DNA from: Streptomyces sp. NBC_00440
GTDB lineage: Bacteria; Actinomycetota; Actinomycetes; Streptomycetales; Streptomycetaceae
Reading direction: 5' to 3'
DNA: 64,000 bases
NCBI RefSeq assembly: GCF_036014215.1
Contig: NZ_CP107921.1
Span: 6,021,501 to 6,085,500, forward strand
Shown in pieces: positions 18,157-25,087 of this stretch. Both the position numbers and the translations under genes were made by a program. The notes below the pieces were generated by a model. It was not told the origin of the DNA and did no database searches. It saw only the letters and a list, made by a program, of their open reading frames with translations. Every line of letters begins with the position of its first letter. Position 1 is the first letter of the stretch.

Positions 18157-18745
18157 TAGCGTCGCAACCTCTGGACCAGGCGTTCCCCCGCACAGGCGGC
18201 GGAACGGTGTCGAGTCGTGGGGCGCGGCGCGCCCCATGGTGGTCGTCAGTGACCGGCGTGTTCTCCCCCTTTACCGCCGCCACTCGGCGCTGCGTCGCGC
18301 CCTTCGTGCGCCGGCCTGCCTGTGTTTTCACAAAGACTGCGCGGCAGTGCGTGGAATTCCAGCACAGCGACGGATCTCCAACAAGGCCCGTGTGCCGGGA
18401 TGTGACCTTATTGACACGGCGTGAGCGGCGCATCACCAGGGGTAGAAATTGTTCCCGGAGAAATCGGACTTTTGTTTACGTACTGCTTACAGGTCAGGGG
18501 TGTCCCAGTCGCCATGATCAGGGGCGGAATGAACGGTTCACATGCGTAATGTCCGCTTGTTGCAGGGCAGTTGAGTGACCGTAATGCCCTAAATATCACT
18601 CAACTCGTGAGCAAACTCACACCTAGATCGTTGTCCTGCCCACGCTTCTGCGGGGAATCAGATGTTTAGCCTGACGCTTTACAGGGATGGCGAATCCGAC
18701 AACCGGCGCCCCGGCGCCGCCCGACCGACAGGGCCTCACAAGCAC
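18157..18745. other. Long divergent intergenic region between cvnA1 and the small repeat-protein gene
   Basis: 589 bp without a convincing gene; codon statistics are not coding-like in any frame. It holds the cvn1 promoter (minus) and the promoter of the small gene (plus). Visible elements are a perfect TTGACA at 18411-18416 (no matching -10 at 16-18 bp), a palindrome TGAACGGTTCA at 18530-18540, and a perfect 10-bp inverted repeat at 18569-18605 described separately. Confidence 0.7.
18569..18605. promoter_or_regulatory. Perfect inverted repeat AGTTGAGTGA-N17-TCACTCAACT
   Basis: Two perfect 10-bp arms (18569-18578 and 18596-18605) with a 17-bp spacer, followed by GTGAG-N4-CTCAC nearby. The inner AGTGA/TCACT pair resembles the BldD consensus AGTGA-Nm-TCACC. 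The site lies upstream of the small repeat-protein gene and also in the far upstream region of cvn1. Binding by BldD is an inference. Confidence 0.4.
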
Positions 18746-18940
18746 ATGAAGACGACGACGTTGTTCCGCACCACTGCCAACCCCCGCCGCACCACGCTCG
18801 CCCACCTCACGGACGCCGAGCAGCTGCAGCGCCCCGAGCAGCCGGAGCACGCCGCGACCCTGCCGGCCGTGACGGCCAACCCGCGCCGCACCATCCTGAT
18901 GGAGGCGCCCGCCCCCGCGCAGGTCACCGCCGCCGAATAA
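18746..18940 (+). CDS. Small protein with duplicated TANPRRT motif, function unknown
   Basis: 64 residues. TANPRRTTL at 10-18 and TANPRRTIL at 43-51 form two copies of one motif; the remainder is rich in Ala, Pro, Glu and Gln, with no membrane segment or cysteine. I chose the ATG at 18746 because third-position G/C bias starts there. An in-frame ATG at 18662 has a better ribosome site (GGGGA) but would add 28 residues with atypical codons. It sits alone between the cvn1 conservon and the FAH-family gene. I do not recognise a named family. A role as precursor peptide, adaptor with two identical docking motifs, or regulatory peptide are all possible; none is shown. Confidence 0.7.
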   Translation: MKTTTLFRTTANPRRTTLAHLTDAEQLQRPEQPEHAATLPAVTANPRRTILMEAPAPAQVTAAE

Positions 18941-19021
18941 CGCGCGGCAGCCCCTCGCCACCCGCGTTAGCCTGGAGCGTCAGAACTCCAGCCAGCCAGT
19001 AAGTGAGGGGCGACAGCACTC

Positions 19022-19807
19022 GTGCGCATCGCCAGATTCTCCATCGACGGCAATGTCGCCTTCGGCGTGGTCGAGGGCGAGGGCTCCGATCCCTCGGGCG
19101 ACCTCGTCCTCGACATCATCAAGGGCATCCCGTACTCGGACTTCGAGCTCTCCGGTGTCAAGGTCCCGCTGAGCAAGGTCCGGCTGCTGCCCCCGGTGCT
19201 CCCCAACAAGGTCGTGGCCTTCGGCCGCAACTACGCGGAGCACGCGGCAGAGCTCGGCAACGCGGTCCCGGACGCACCGTTCGCCTTCTTCAAGCCCACC
19301 ACATCGGTGATCGGCTCGGGCGACGCCATCGAGTACCCCTCCTTCTCCAGCGAACTGCACCACGAAGCCGAACTGGCCGTGGTGATCGGCCGGATGTGCC
19401 GCGAAGTCCCGCACGACCGCGTCAAGGACGTCGTCTTCGGCTACACCTGCGCCAACGACGTCACCGCACGTGATGTCCAGAAGCGCGAGAAGCAGTGGGC
19501 CAGGGCCAAGGGCTTCGACACCTCCTGCCCGCTCGGCCCCTGGGTGGAGACCGACCTCGACCCGTCCGACCTGACCATCCAGGCCACGGTCAACGGCAAC
19601 CAGCGCCAGCTCGGCCGCACCAGCGAGATGATCCACTCCATCGCGGATCTGATCGTCAACATCTCCGACGCCATGACGCTGCTCCCCGGAGACGTCATCC
19701 TGACCGGCACCCCGGCCGGCGTCGGACCGCTCAACGTCGGCGACGAGGTCGCCGTCTCCATCGAAGGCATCGGCACTCTCACCAACAAGGTGATCAAGCG
19801 TGGCTAA
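19022..19807 (+). CDS. Fumarylacetoacetate hydrolase-family protein
   Basis: 261 residues, GTG start, C-terminal FAH domain preceded by a short N-terminal beta domain (RIARFSIDGNVAFG). The domain shows KVVAFGRNYAEHAAE (about 62-76), the metal-ligand region YPSFSSELHHEAELAVVIG (about 100-118, with acidic ligands in ELHHEAE) and TGTPAGVGPL near residue 240. Family members act as acylpyruvate hydrolases, HHDD isomerases/decarboxylases or oxaloacetate decarboxylases on small diketo acids; the substrate cannot be assigned. Its stop overlaps the gltX start by 8 bp, so the two are probably cotranscribed. Confidence 0.88.
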   Translation: MRIARFSIDGNVAFGVVEGEGSDPSGDLVLDIIKGIPYSDFELSGVKVPLSKVRLLPPVLPNKVVAFGRNYAEHAAELGNAVPDAPFAFFKPTTSVIGSGDAIEYPSFSSELHHEAELAVVIGRMCREVPHDRVKDVVFGYTCANDVTARDVQKREKQWARAKGFDTSCPLGPWVETDLDPSDLTIQATVNGNQRQLGRTSEMIHSIADLIVNISDAMTLLPGDVILTGTPAGVGPLNVGDEVAVSIEGIGTLTNKVIKRG

Positions 19808-21323
19808 CGCGACACACTCCCCCAAGCTCTCGGCTTCGCTCGACGGGCAGGGGGTGCCCCCCCGCGTACGTTTCTGTCCCTCCCCGACCGGCAACCCCCA
19901 CGTGGGACTGGTCCGCACCGCCCTGTTCAACTGGGCCTTCGCCCGGCACACCGGCGGCACCATGGTCTTCCGCATCGAGGACACCGACGCGGCCCGCGAC
20001 TCCGAGGAGTCGTACAACCAGCTGCTCGACTCGCTGCGCTGGCTCGGCCTGGACTGGGACGAAGGGCCCGACGAAAAGGGCGGCCCGCACGCGCCGTACC
20101 GCCAGTCGCAGCGGATGGACATCTACGCGGACATCGCGAAGCGGCTCCAGGACGCGGGCCACGCGTACGACTGCTACTGCACCACCGCCGAGCTCGACGA
20201 GCGCCGCGACGCCGCCCGCAAGGCCGGCCGGCCATCGGGGTACGACGGCCACTGCCGTGACCTCAGCGCGGAGCAGATCGAGGAGTACCGGGCGGAGGGC
20301 CGCACCTCCATCGTCCGCTTCCGGATGCCCGACGAGACGATCACCTTCAACGACCTGGTCCGCGGCGAGCTCACCTTCACCCCGGAGAACGTCCCGGACT
20401 ACGGCATCGTCCGGGCCAACGGCGCGCCGCTGTACACGCTCGTCAACCCGGTCGACGACGCGCTGATGGAGATCACGCACGTGCTGCGCGGCGAGGACCT
20501 GCTCTCCTCGACCCCCCGCCAGATCGCGCTGTACAAGGCACTGATCGACATCGGCGCCGCCAAGGACATCCCGCTCTTCGGCCACCTCCCCTACGTGATG
20601 GGGGAGGGCAACAAGAAGCTCTCCAAGCGCGACCCGGAGGCGTCCCTCAACCTCTACCGCGAGCGGGGCTTCCTGCCCGAGGGACTGCTCAACTACCTGT
20701 CCCTGCTGGGCTGGTCGTTCTCGGCGGACCAGGACATCTTCTCGGTCGCCGACCTGGTCGAGAAGTTCGACATCGCGGACGTCAACAGCAACCCGGCCCG
20801 CTTCGACCTGAAGAAGGCCGAGGCGGTCAACGCCGACCACATCCGGCTGCTGGACGTGCCGGCCTTCACCGAGGCCTGCACCCCGTGGCTGCGCGCCCCG
20901 CACGCCAACTGGCCGGAGGAGAACTTCGACCAGGCGGCCTGGGAGGCCATCGCCCCGTACGCGCAGACCCGCCTCACGGTCCTCTCGGACATCACGGCCA
21001 ACGTCGACTTCCTCTTCCTGGACCAGCCGGTCGAGGACGAGGCGTCCTGGACGAAGGCGATGAAGGGCGACCCGGTGGCCCTGCTCACCACGGCCCGCGC
21101 CAAGCTCGCGGACGCCGACTGGACCAGCCCCGAGGCGCTCAAGGCGGCCGTCCTGGCGGCCGGCGAGGAGCACGGCCTGAAGCTCGGCAAGGCCCAGGCT
21201 CCGGTCCGCGTCGCGGTCACCGGCCGTACGGTCGGCCTGCCGCTCTTCGAGTCCCTGCAGATCCTGGGCAAGGAGCGCTCGCTCCAGCGGATCGACGCGG
21301 CACTGGCGAAGCTGGCCGCCTAA
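19800..21323 (+). CDS. gltX: Glutamyl-tRNA synthetase
   Basis: 507 residues. It charges tRNA-Glu, and in actinomycetes also tRNA-Gln for later amidation. The HIGH-type motif is in FCPSPTGNPHVGL (about 26-38), followed by FRIEDTDAARDSEESY; the KMSKS-type motif is KKLSKRDPE (about 275-283); the anticodon-binding C-terminal domain follows from about 330. The GTG start overlaps the preceding stop. The N-terminus is odd: between MANATHSP and RVRFCPSP lies a 13-residue segment (KLSASLDGQGVPP) encoded by a palindromic repeat, whereas homologues I know go almost directly into the V-R-F-C-P-S-P motif. The tRNA-Glu and tRNA-Gln genes lie 0.8 kb downstream. Confidence 0.96.
   Translation: MANATHSPKLSASLDGQGVPPRVRFCPSPTGNPHVGLVRTALFNWAFARHTGGTMVFRIEDTDAARDSEESYNQLLDSLRWLGLDWDEGPDEKGGPHAPYRQSQRMDIYADIAKRLQDAGHAYDCYCTTAELDERRDAARKAGRPSGYDGHCRDLSAEQIEEYRAEGRTSIVRFRMPDETITFNDLVRGELTFTPENVPDYGIVRANGAPLYTLVNPVDDALMEITHVLRGEDLLSSTPRQIALYKALIDIGAAKDIPLFGHLPYVMGEGNKKLSKRDPEASLNLYRERGFLPEGLLNYLSLLGWSFSADQDIFSVADLVEKFDIADVNSNPARFDLKKAEAVNADHIRLLDVPAFTEACTPWLRAPHANWPEENFDQAAWEAIAPYAQTRLTVLSDITANVDFLFLDQPVEDEASWTKAMKGDPVALLTTARAKLADADWTSPEALKAAVLAAGEEHGLKLGKAQAPVRVAVTGRTVGLPLFESLQILGKERSLQRIDAALAKLAA
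19817..19863. repeat. Palindromic Streptomyces repeat inserted in frame in gltX
   Basis: The 47 bp from CTCCCCCAAGCTCTCGGC to GGGGGTGCCCCCCC match, from memory, a small dispersed repeat common in Streptomyces intergenic regions, often read as CTCCCCCAAGCTCTCGG and then AGGGGGTGCCCCC. The right end forms a GGGGG-TG-CCCCC hairpin and the left CCCCC can pair with the central GGGGG. Here it lies inside coding sequence, near residues 6-21 of GltX, without breaking the frame. Confidence 0.75.
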
Positions 21324-21332
21324 GCTGAACAC

Positions 21333-22052
21333 ATGCCCATCCGCGCGGTCCTCTGGGACATCGACGACACGATCTTCGACTACACGACCGCGGACCGTGT
21401 GGGGCTGTCGGAGCATCTGAAGACCGAGGGCCTGCCCGACGGATACACCTCCGTCGAGCAGGCCCTCGGCCGTTGGCGGGAGATCACCGAGCTGCACTGG
21501 GCGAGGTTCGCCGCGGGGGAGACCGACTGGGAGGGCCAGCGCCGCGAGCGGGTCCGGTCCTTCACCGGTACGGAACTGAGCGACCAGGAGGCCGACGCCT
21601 GGTTCGCCCGGCACCTGGCGCACTACGAGGCGGCCTGGTCGCTCTTCCCGGACGCCGTGCCGGCGCTCGACGCCCTCGCGGCCGACTACCGGCACGGGCT
21701 CCTCTCGAACTCGGCCACCCACAACCAGGACCGCAAGCTGCGCACCCTGGGCGTACGGGACCGGTTCGAGGTGCTCGTCTGCGCGGCGGACCTGGGGGTG
21801 GCCAAGCCCGCGCCCGGTGCCTTCCACGCCGCCTGTGACGCCCTGCGGCTCGACCCGCCGGAGGTCCTGTACGTGGGAGATCATCCGGACATCGACGCCG
21901 CCGGGGCGCTCGCGGCCGGACTGCGGGCGGTCTGGCTGGACCGGGCGGACCTCGGCGGACGGCCCGAGCTGGACCGGATCACCGCGCTGGGCCAGCTTCC
22001 CGGGCTGCTGCGGGGCGATACCCGTTTTGGAGCGCCGTCCACCTTCGGGTAA
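21333..22052 (+). CDS. HAD-superfamily hydrolase
   Basis: 239 residues, phosphatase-type HAD fold. Motif I is WDIDDTIFD (nucleophile Asp near residue 8), motif II is LLSNSATH (about 126-133), motif III Lys is in VAKPAPGAF (about 155-163), and motif IV is YVGDHPDIDAAGA (about 178-190). The helical cap lies between motifs I and II (about 20-95), which places it in the phosphoglycolate phosphatase / 2-haloacid dehalogenase subgroup. Substrate unknown. It starts nine bases after gltX, so it probably shares that transcript. Its last codons overlap a good promoter for the downstream tRNA genes. Confidence 0.87.
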   Translation: MPIRAVLWDIDDTIFDYTTADRVGLSEHLKTEGLPDGYTSVEQALGRWREITELHWARFAAGETDWEGQRRERVRSFTGTELSDQEADAWFARHLAHYEAAWSLFPDAVPALDALAADYRHGLLSNSATHNQDRKLRTLGVRDRFEVLVCAADLGVAKPAPGAFHAACDALRLDPPEVLYVGDHPDIDAAGALAAGLRAVWLDRADLGGRPELDRITALGQLPGLLRGDTRFGAPSTFG

Positions 22053-22055
22053 TGT
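22027..22055 (+). promoter_or_regulatory. Promoter of the tRNA cluster
   Basis: TTGGAG (22027-22032), 17-bp spacer, TAATGT (22050-22055): a good vegetative-sigma promoter about 85 bp before the first tRNA. It overlaps the end of the HAD gene. Confidence 0.55.
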
Positions 22056-22137
22056 TCTTCTTGCGCCGCCCGAGTGGGCCGGAAGGCCGGAGCGGACAGC
22101 GCGAGATGAACAAGACCCCCAAGGGGTTGCGTTTCAT

Positions 22138-22209
22138 TGGGCTATGGTGTAATTGGCAACACAACGGTTTCTGGTACCGTCATTCTAGGTTCGAGTCCTG
22201 GTAGCCCAG
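22138..22209 (+). tRNA. tRNA-Gln (anticodon CTG), copy 1
   Basis: 72 nt cloverleaf. Acceptor TGGGCTA pairs with TAGCCCA, discriminator G; anticodon stem ACGGT/ACCGT with loop TTCTGGT (anticodon CTG); T-arm GGTTCGAGTCC. CCA is not encoded. First of the five-tRNA cluster. Confidence 0.96.
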
Positions 22210-22264
22210 CGCAAGGCCAGTAGTAAACCAGCAGTACATCAGCAGTAACCACCTTGCAGTACAA

Positions 22265-22337
22265 GCCCCCGTTGTGTAGCGGCCTAGCACGCTGCCCTCT
22301 CACGGCAGTAGCGCCGGTTCGAATCCGGTCGGGGGTA
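22265..22337 (+). tRNA. tRNA-Glu (anticodon CTC), copy 1
   Basis: 73 nt. Acceptor GCCCCCG pairs with CGGGGGT, discriminator A; anticodon stem CTGCC/GGCAG with loop CTCTCAC (anticodon CTC); T-arm CCGGTTCGAATCCGG. CCA not encoded. Confidence 0.96.
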
Positions 22338-22398
22338 CAGATCCTTCCCGTGAGTTGATCAGGGTCACACCCGATCAACTTGATGCAGGATCGCTAGG

Positions 22399-22471
22399 GC
22401 CCCCGTTGTGTAGCGGCCTAGCACGCTGCCCTCTCACGGCAGTAGCGCCGGTTCGAATCCGGTCGGGGGTA
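22399..22471 (+). tRNA. tRNA-Glu (anticodon CTC), copy 2
   Basis: Sequence identical to the first tRNA-Glu. It follows copy 1 after 61 bp, without a tRNA-Gln between them. Confidence 0.96.
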
Positions 22472-22479
22472 CTCCACCA

Positions 22480-22551
22480 TGGGCTATGGTGTAATTGGCA
22501 ACACAACGGTTTCTGGTACCGTCATTCTAGGTTCGAGTCCTGGTAGCCCAG
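22480..22551 (+). tRNA. tRNA-Gln (anticodon CTG), copy 2
   Basis: Sequence identical to tRNA-Gln copy 1. Only 8 bp separate it from the preceding tRNA-Glu. Confidence 0.96.
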
Positions 22552-22608
22552 CGCAAGATCTTCACGCAAGATCTGCAGTAGATCAGCAGTAACCACCTTG
22601 CAGTACAA

Positions 22609-22681
22609 GCCCCCGTTGTGTAGCGGCCTAGCACGCTGCCCTCTCACGGCAGTAGCGCCGGTTCGAATCCGGTCGGGGGTA
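22609..22681 (+). tRNA. tRNA-Glu (anticodon CTC), copy 3
   Basis: Sequence identical to copies 1 and 2. The spacer before it (GCAGTAACCACCTTGCAGTA region) repeats the spacer between tRNA-Gln copy 1 and tRNA-Glu copy 1, showing duplication of a Gln-spacer-Glu unit. Confidence 0.96.
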
Positions 22682-22689
22682 CAGGACAG

Positions 22690-22721
22690 GAAAGGCCCTT
22701 CACTTCGGTGAAGGGCCTTTC
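22690..22721 (+). terminator. Terminator of the tRNA operon
   Basis: Perfect 14-bp stem (22690-22703 with 22708-22721) closed by a TTCG tetraloop; the right arm ends in a short T-run. It lies 9 bp after the last tRNA and may also end the convergent MerR gene. Confidence 0.88.
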
Positions 22722-22798
22722 TGTATGGGCCGGTTGACGGGTTGCACGGCCTGGCCGCGCCACCGGCGTGGCTGCCCGATGGCCGAACTCCCGCCGGT

Positions 22799-23440
22799 TC
22801 AGAGCCCGTAGCGCCGCGCCGACTCCTCCTCCTGCGCCAGCCTGTGCAGCGAGGTCAGCAGCGGCTCGTAGAGCACGGTGGCCGCGACGGCTGTCTCCAC
22901 CTGCTCCTTCTCCGAGGGGTGCGTCTCCATCATGTCCAGGTCCTGGACGGCCACTTGATACATCAGCTCGGCCTGCTGAACCAGGTAGCCGACCTCGTAC
23001 GGGTAGCCGAGCCGCAGCAGGGTGGCCACCGACGCGACCAGCGAACGGTGGACGGGGGAGAGTTCGCCGATCTCCCGTACGCTCTCCCAGCCCAACTGGT
23101 CCAGCAGCCGGTCGACCTCGGCGCGCGCGGTGGCCGTCTCCGGTGCCTCGTCGTCCGGTTCGGGTCCGTGCGGCAGCGACCAGAGGGCCGCGCCGAGCCG
23201 GATCGTGCGGCCCAGGGACGCGTCGTCGACATGGCCGAGCACCTCACGCACCGTCGCCACCGGGAGCCGGCCGACCTGGATCAGCGCCCGCACCAGACGC
23301 AGCCGGCGCAGATGACTCTCGTCGTAGTCGGCCTGGGTCGCGCTGATCCGGTGCCCGGGCGGCAGGAGCTGCTCCCGCAGGTAGTACTTGATCGTCGCGG
23401 CCGGGATCCCGCTCAGCTCACTCAGTTCCGACAGTCGCAT
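22799..23440 (-). CDS. MerR-family transcriptional regulator
   Basis: 213 residues. The N-terminal winged helix-turn-helix reads MRLSELSELSGIPAATIKYY with the family's YYLREQLLPPG wing (about 19-29) and LRRLRLVRALIQVGRLPVATVREVL (about 44-68), typical of MerR proteins. The C-terminal 130 residues form an effector domain with no cysteine pair for metal sensing. Such proteins twist the promoter between widely spaced -35 and -10 boxes. It is divergent from a DUF4188 gene and three TATCC half-sites lie in the 105-bp gap, so it probably controls itself and that gene. Confidence 0.88.
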   Translation of the reverse strand: MRLSELSELSGIPAATIKYYLREQLLPPGHRISATQADYDESHLRRLRLVRALIQVGRLPVATVREVLGHVDDASLGRTIRLGAALWSLPHGPEPDDEAPETATARAEVDRLLDQLGWESVREIGELSPVHRSLVASVATLLRLGYPYEVGYLVQQAELMYQVAVQDLDMMETHPSEKEQVETAVAATVLYEPLLTSLHRLAQEEESARRYGL

Positions 23441-23477
23441 TCCTGTGCCTTCCCTTGCGCCGCCCCTTGGGCAGTGC

Positions 23478-23508
23478 CACTATCCCACCACTGGATAGTG
23501 ACGCTATC
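23478..23508. promoter_or_regulatory. Candidate MerR operator between the divergent pair
   Basis: CACTATCC-N7-GGATAGTG (23478-23500) is a perfect inverted repeat. It overlaps a second one, GATAG-TGACG-CTATC (23494-23508), so TATCC half-sites are arranged around one centre. The position between the divergent starts fits autoregulation by the MerR protein. Confidence 0.5.
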
Positions 23509-23545
23509 CAATATCTGCCGTCCAGTATGGCGAAGGGGGCACTGC

Positions 23546-24061
23546 ATGTTCGCCAAGCCGATTCCGGGCCGGATGACCGCAGCCGCGGAAGGCGACGTGG
23601 TCATTCTGCTGATCGGGATGCGCATCAACCACTTCTGGGGAGTGCACCACTGGCTGCCGGTTCTGCTGGCGATGCCGCGCATGCTCAGGGAGTTGGGCAG
23701 GGACAAGAGCCGCGGACTCCTCGGGCACACACTGCTGACCGGCTCGCCGCGGACGTACTACGTCGTGCAGTACTGGGAGTCGAAGGAGAAGCTGCTCGCA
23801 TACGCGGCCGCGCCCGACATGTTCCACCGCACGGCGTGGGCCATGGTCAACCGCAAGGAGCGGAAGTCCCGGCAGCATGTGGGGCTGTGGCACGAGACGT
23901 ACATCGTGCCGGAGGGGTCGTACGAGTCCATCTACGCCGATATGCCGGAGTTCGGGCTGGCGGCGGCGACCGGTGTGCTCCCGATCGAGCGCCGGGGCCG
24001 CGCGGCGGCGGACCGTCTCGCGCACCGCTCCGGCGCGCGCTCGGGGCCCGAGGCGGGCTGA
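23546..24061 (+). CDS. DUF4188-family protein
   Basis: 171 residues beginning MFAKPIPGRMTAAAEGDVVI. It shows the DUF4188 features GMRINHFWGVHHWLPVLLAMPRML (about 24-47) and a ferredoxin-like core with YYVVQYWESKEKLLAYA. The family resembles monooxygenase/phenylacetaldoxime-dehydratase-like small proteins and has no agreed biochemical function. Start chosen at the ATG beginning the conserved block. The divergent MerR gene and shared operator suggest induction by a small effector. Confidence 0.8.
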   Translation: MFAKPIPGRMTAAAEGDVVILLIGMRINHFWGVHHWLPVLLAMPRMLRELGRDKSRGLLGHTLLTGSPRTYYVVQYWESKEKLLAYAAAPDMFHRTAWAMVNRKERKSRQHVGLWHETYIVPEGSYESIYADMPEFGLAAATGVLPIERRGRAAADRLAHRSGARSGPEAG

Positions 24062-24199
24062 GCTGACCGGTCCTGGGCCTGTCGCGGTGCTGGGCCGCCA
24101 CGACGCTGGGGCGGGCCGTTGTGCGAGTGGCTGTGGGGGAGGGGGCGGTGCAGTGACTGAGCGGAGTGACTGAAGGGCCCTGTGTGAGCGGGCCCCGCG

Positions 24200-24916
24200 T
24201 CAGCTGGTGCGGCGCAGGGCCTCGGAGAGCCGTCCGGCGGCGTCGATGACCGCCTGGGCGTGCATCCGGCCCGGGTGGCGGGTGAGCCGTTCGATCGGGC
24301 CCGACACCGAGACGGCGGCGACCACCCGGTTCGAGGGCCCGCGTACGGGGGCGGAGACCGATGCCACGCCCGGTTCGCGCTCGCCGATCGACTGGGCCCA
24401 GCCCCTGCGCCGTACGCCGGAGAGGGCGGTCGCGGTGAACCGGGCGCCCTGGAGCCCGCGGTGGAGCCGCTCGGGCTCCTCCCAGCCCATCAGGATCTGC
24501 GCCGACGAACCGGCCTTCATGGTGAGCGTCGAGCCGACCGGGACGGTGTCCCGCAGCCCGGAGAGGCGCTCGGCCGCCGCCACGCAGATCCGCATGTCGC
24601 CCTGCCGGCGGTAGAGCTGGGCGCTCTCGCCCGTGACGTCGCGCAGATGCGTGAGTACGGGGCCGGCCGTGGCGAGCAGGCGGTCCTCGCCCGCCGCCGC
24701 TGCCAGCTCCGAGAGCCGTGGGCCGAGAATGAACCGGCCCTGCATGTCCCTCGCCACCAGCCGGTGGTGTTCCAGGGCCACCGCAAGCCGGTGTGCCGTG
24801 GGTCGTGCCAGCCCTGTCGCCGCGACCAGTCCGGCGAGGGTGGCCGGGCCGGACTCCAGAGCACTCAATACCAGAGCTGCCTTGTCGAGAACGCCGACGC
24901 CGCTAGAGTTGTCCAT
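24200..24916 (-). CDS. ndgR: IclR-family regulator NdgR
   Basis: 238 residues starting [17 protein letters not shown], the conserved N-terminus of NdgR/AreB. An in-frame start seven codons upstream is less likely. The winged HTH lies at about 15-60 ([22 protein letters not shown]). The IclR effector domain follows, with [18 protein letters not shown] (about 140-157). In S. coelicolor NdgR binds upstream of leuC, other amino-acid genes and its own gene, and influences antibiotic production. Here it is divergent from leuCD with a 171-bp gap, as in that species. Confidence 0.93.
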   Translation of the reverse strand: MDNSSGVGVLDKAALVLSALESGPATLAGLVAATGLARPTAHRLAVALEHHRLVARDMQGRFILGPRLSELAAAAGEDRLLATAGPVLTHLRDVTGESAQLYRRQGDMRICVAAAERLSGLRDTVPVGSTLTMKAGSSAQILMGWEEPERLHRGLQGARFTATALSGVRRRGWAQSIGEREPGVASVSAPVRGPSNRVVAAVSVSGPIERLTRHPGRMHAQAVIDAAGRLSEALRRTS

Positions 24917-24930
24917 GCAACGATACTCGC

Positions 24931-24974
24931 GTCTCACTCTGTGAAACGCAAGTTCAATTTTCCAGGGAACTTGC
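24931..24974. promoter_or_regulatory. Palindromes in the ndgR-leuC gap, candidate NdgR operators
   Basis: GTCTCAC-TCT-GTGAAAC (24931-24947) is a palindrome with one mismatch, and GCAAGTTC-N11-GAACTTGC (24948-24974) is a perfect inverted repeat immediately beside it. Both lie in the shared promoter region, where NdgR is known to bind in S. coelicolor. Which, if either, is the true site is inference. Confidence 0.45.
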
Positions 24975-25055
24975 CAACCTGTAGGGGCGGCCGTACAACG
25001 GCTCGCAGTTGCCGCCCGGTACGGGGGTCCGGACGGGGCGCCCGATTTCTAGTTG

Positions 25056-25075
25056 GGCCGGCGAAGACGCCGGCC
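25056..25075 (+). promoter_or_regulatory. Stem-loop abutting the leuC ribosome-binding site
   Basis: GGCCGGCG-AAGA-CGCCGGCC is a perfect 8-bp hairpin immediately before the GGAGGG Shine-Dalgarno of leuC (25076-25081). It may affect initiation or mRNA stability. I see no leucine-codon leader peptide and no T-box. Confidence 0.35.
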
Positions 25076-25087
25076 GGAGGGAAAGCG

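Noticed and set aside
18157..18237. Longer start for CvnA1 at the ATG 18237
   Set aside because: The 27 added residues lack conserved features, and the GTG at 18156 starts the VQGRFKRDG sequence that I associate with CvnA1 N-termini. The choice is not certain.
22053..22137. Possible T-box or riboswitch upstream of the tRNA cluster
   Set aside because: No specifier loop or T-box consensus is seen; the segment is simply the leader between a good promoter and the first tRNA.
24260..25087. An upstream extension of leuC by 276 codons
   Set aside because: It runs antisense through ndgR. The ATG at 25088 has a good ribosome site and starts the conserved LeuC N-terminus.
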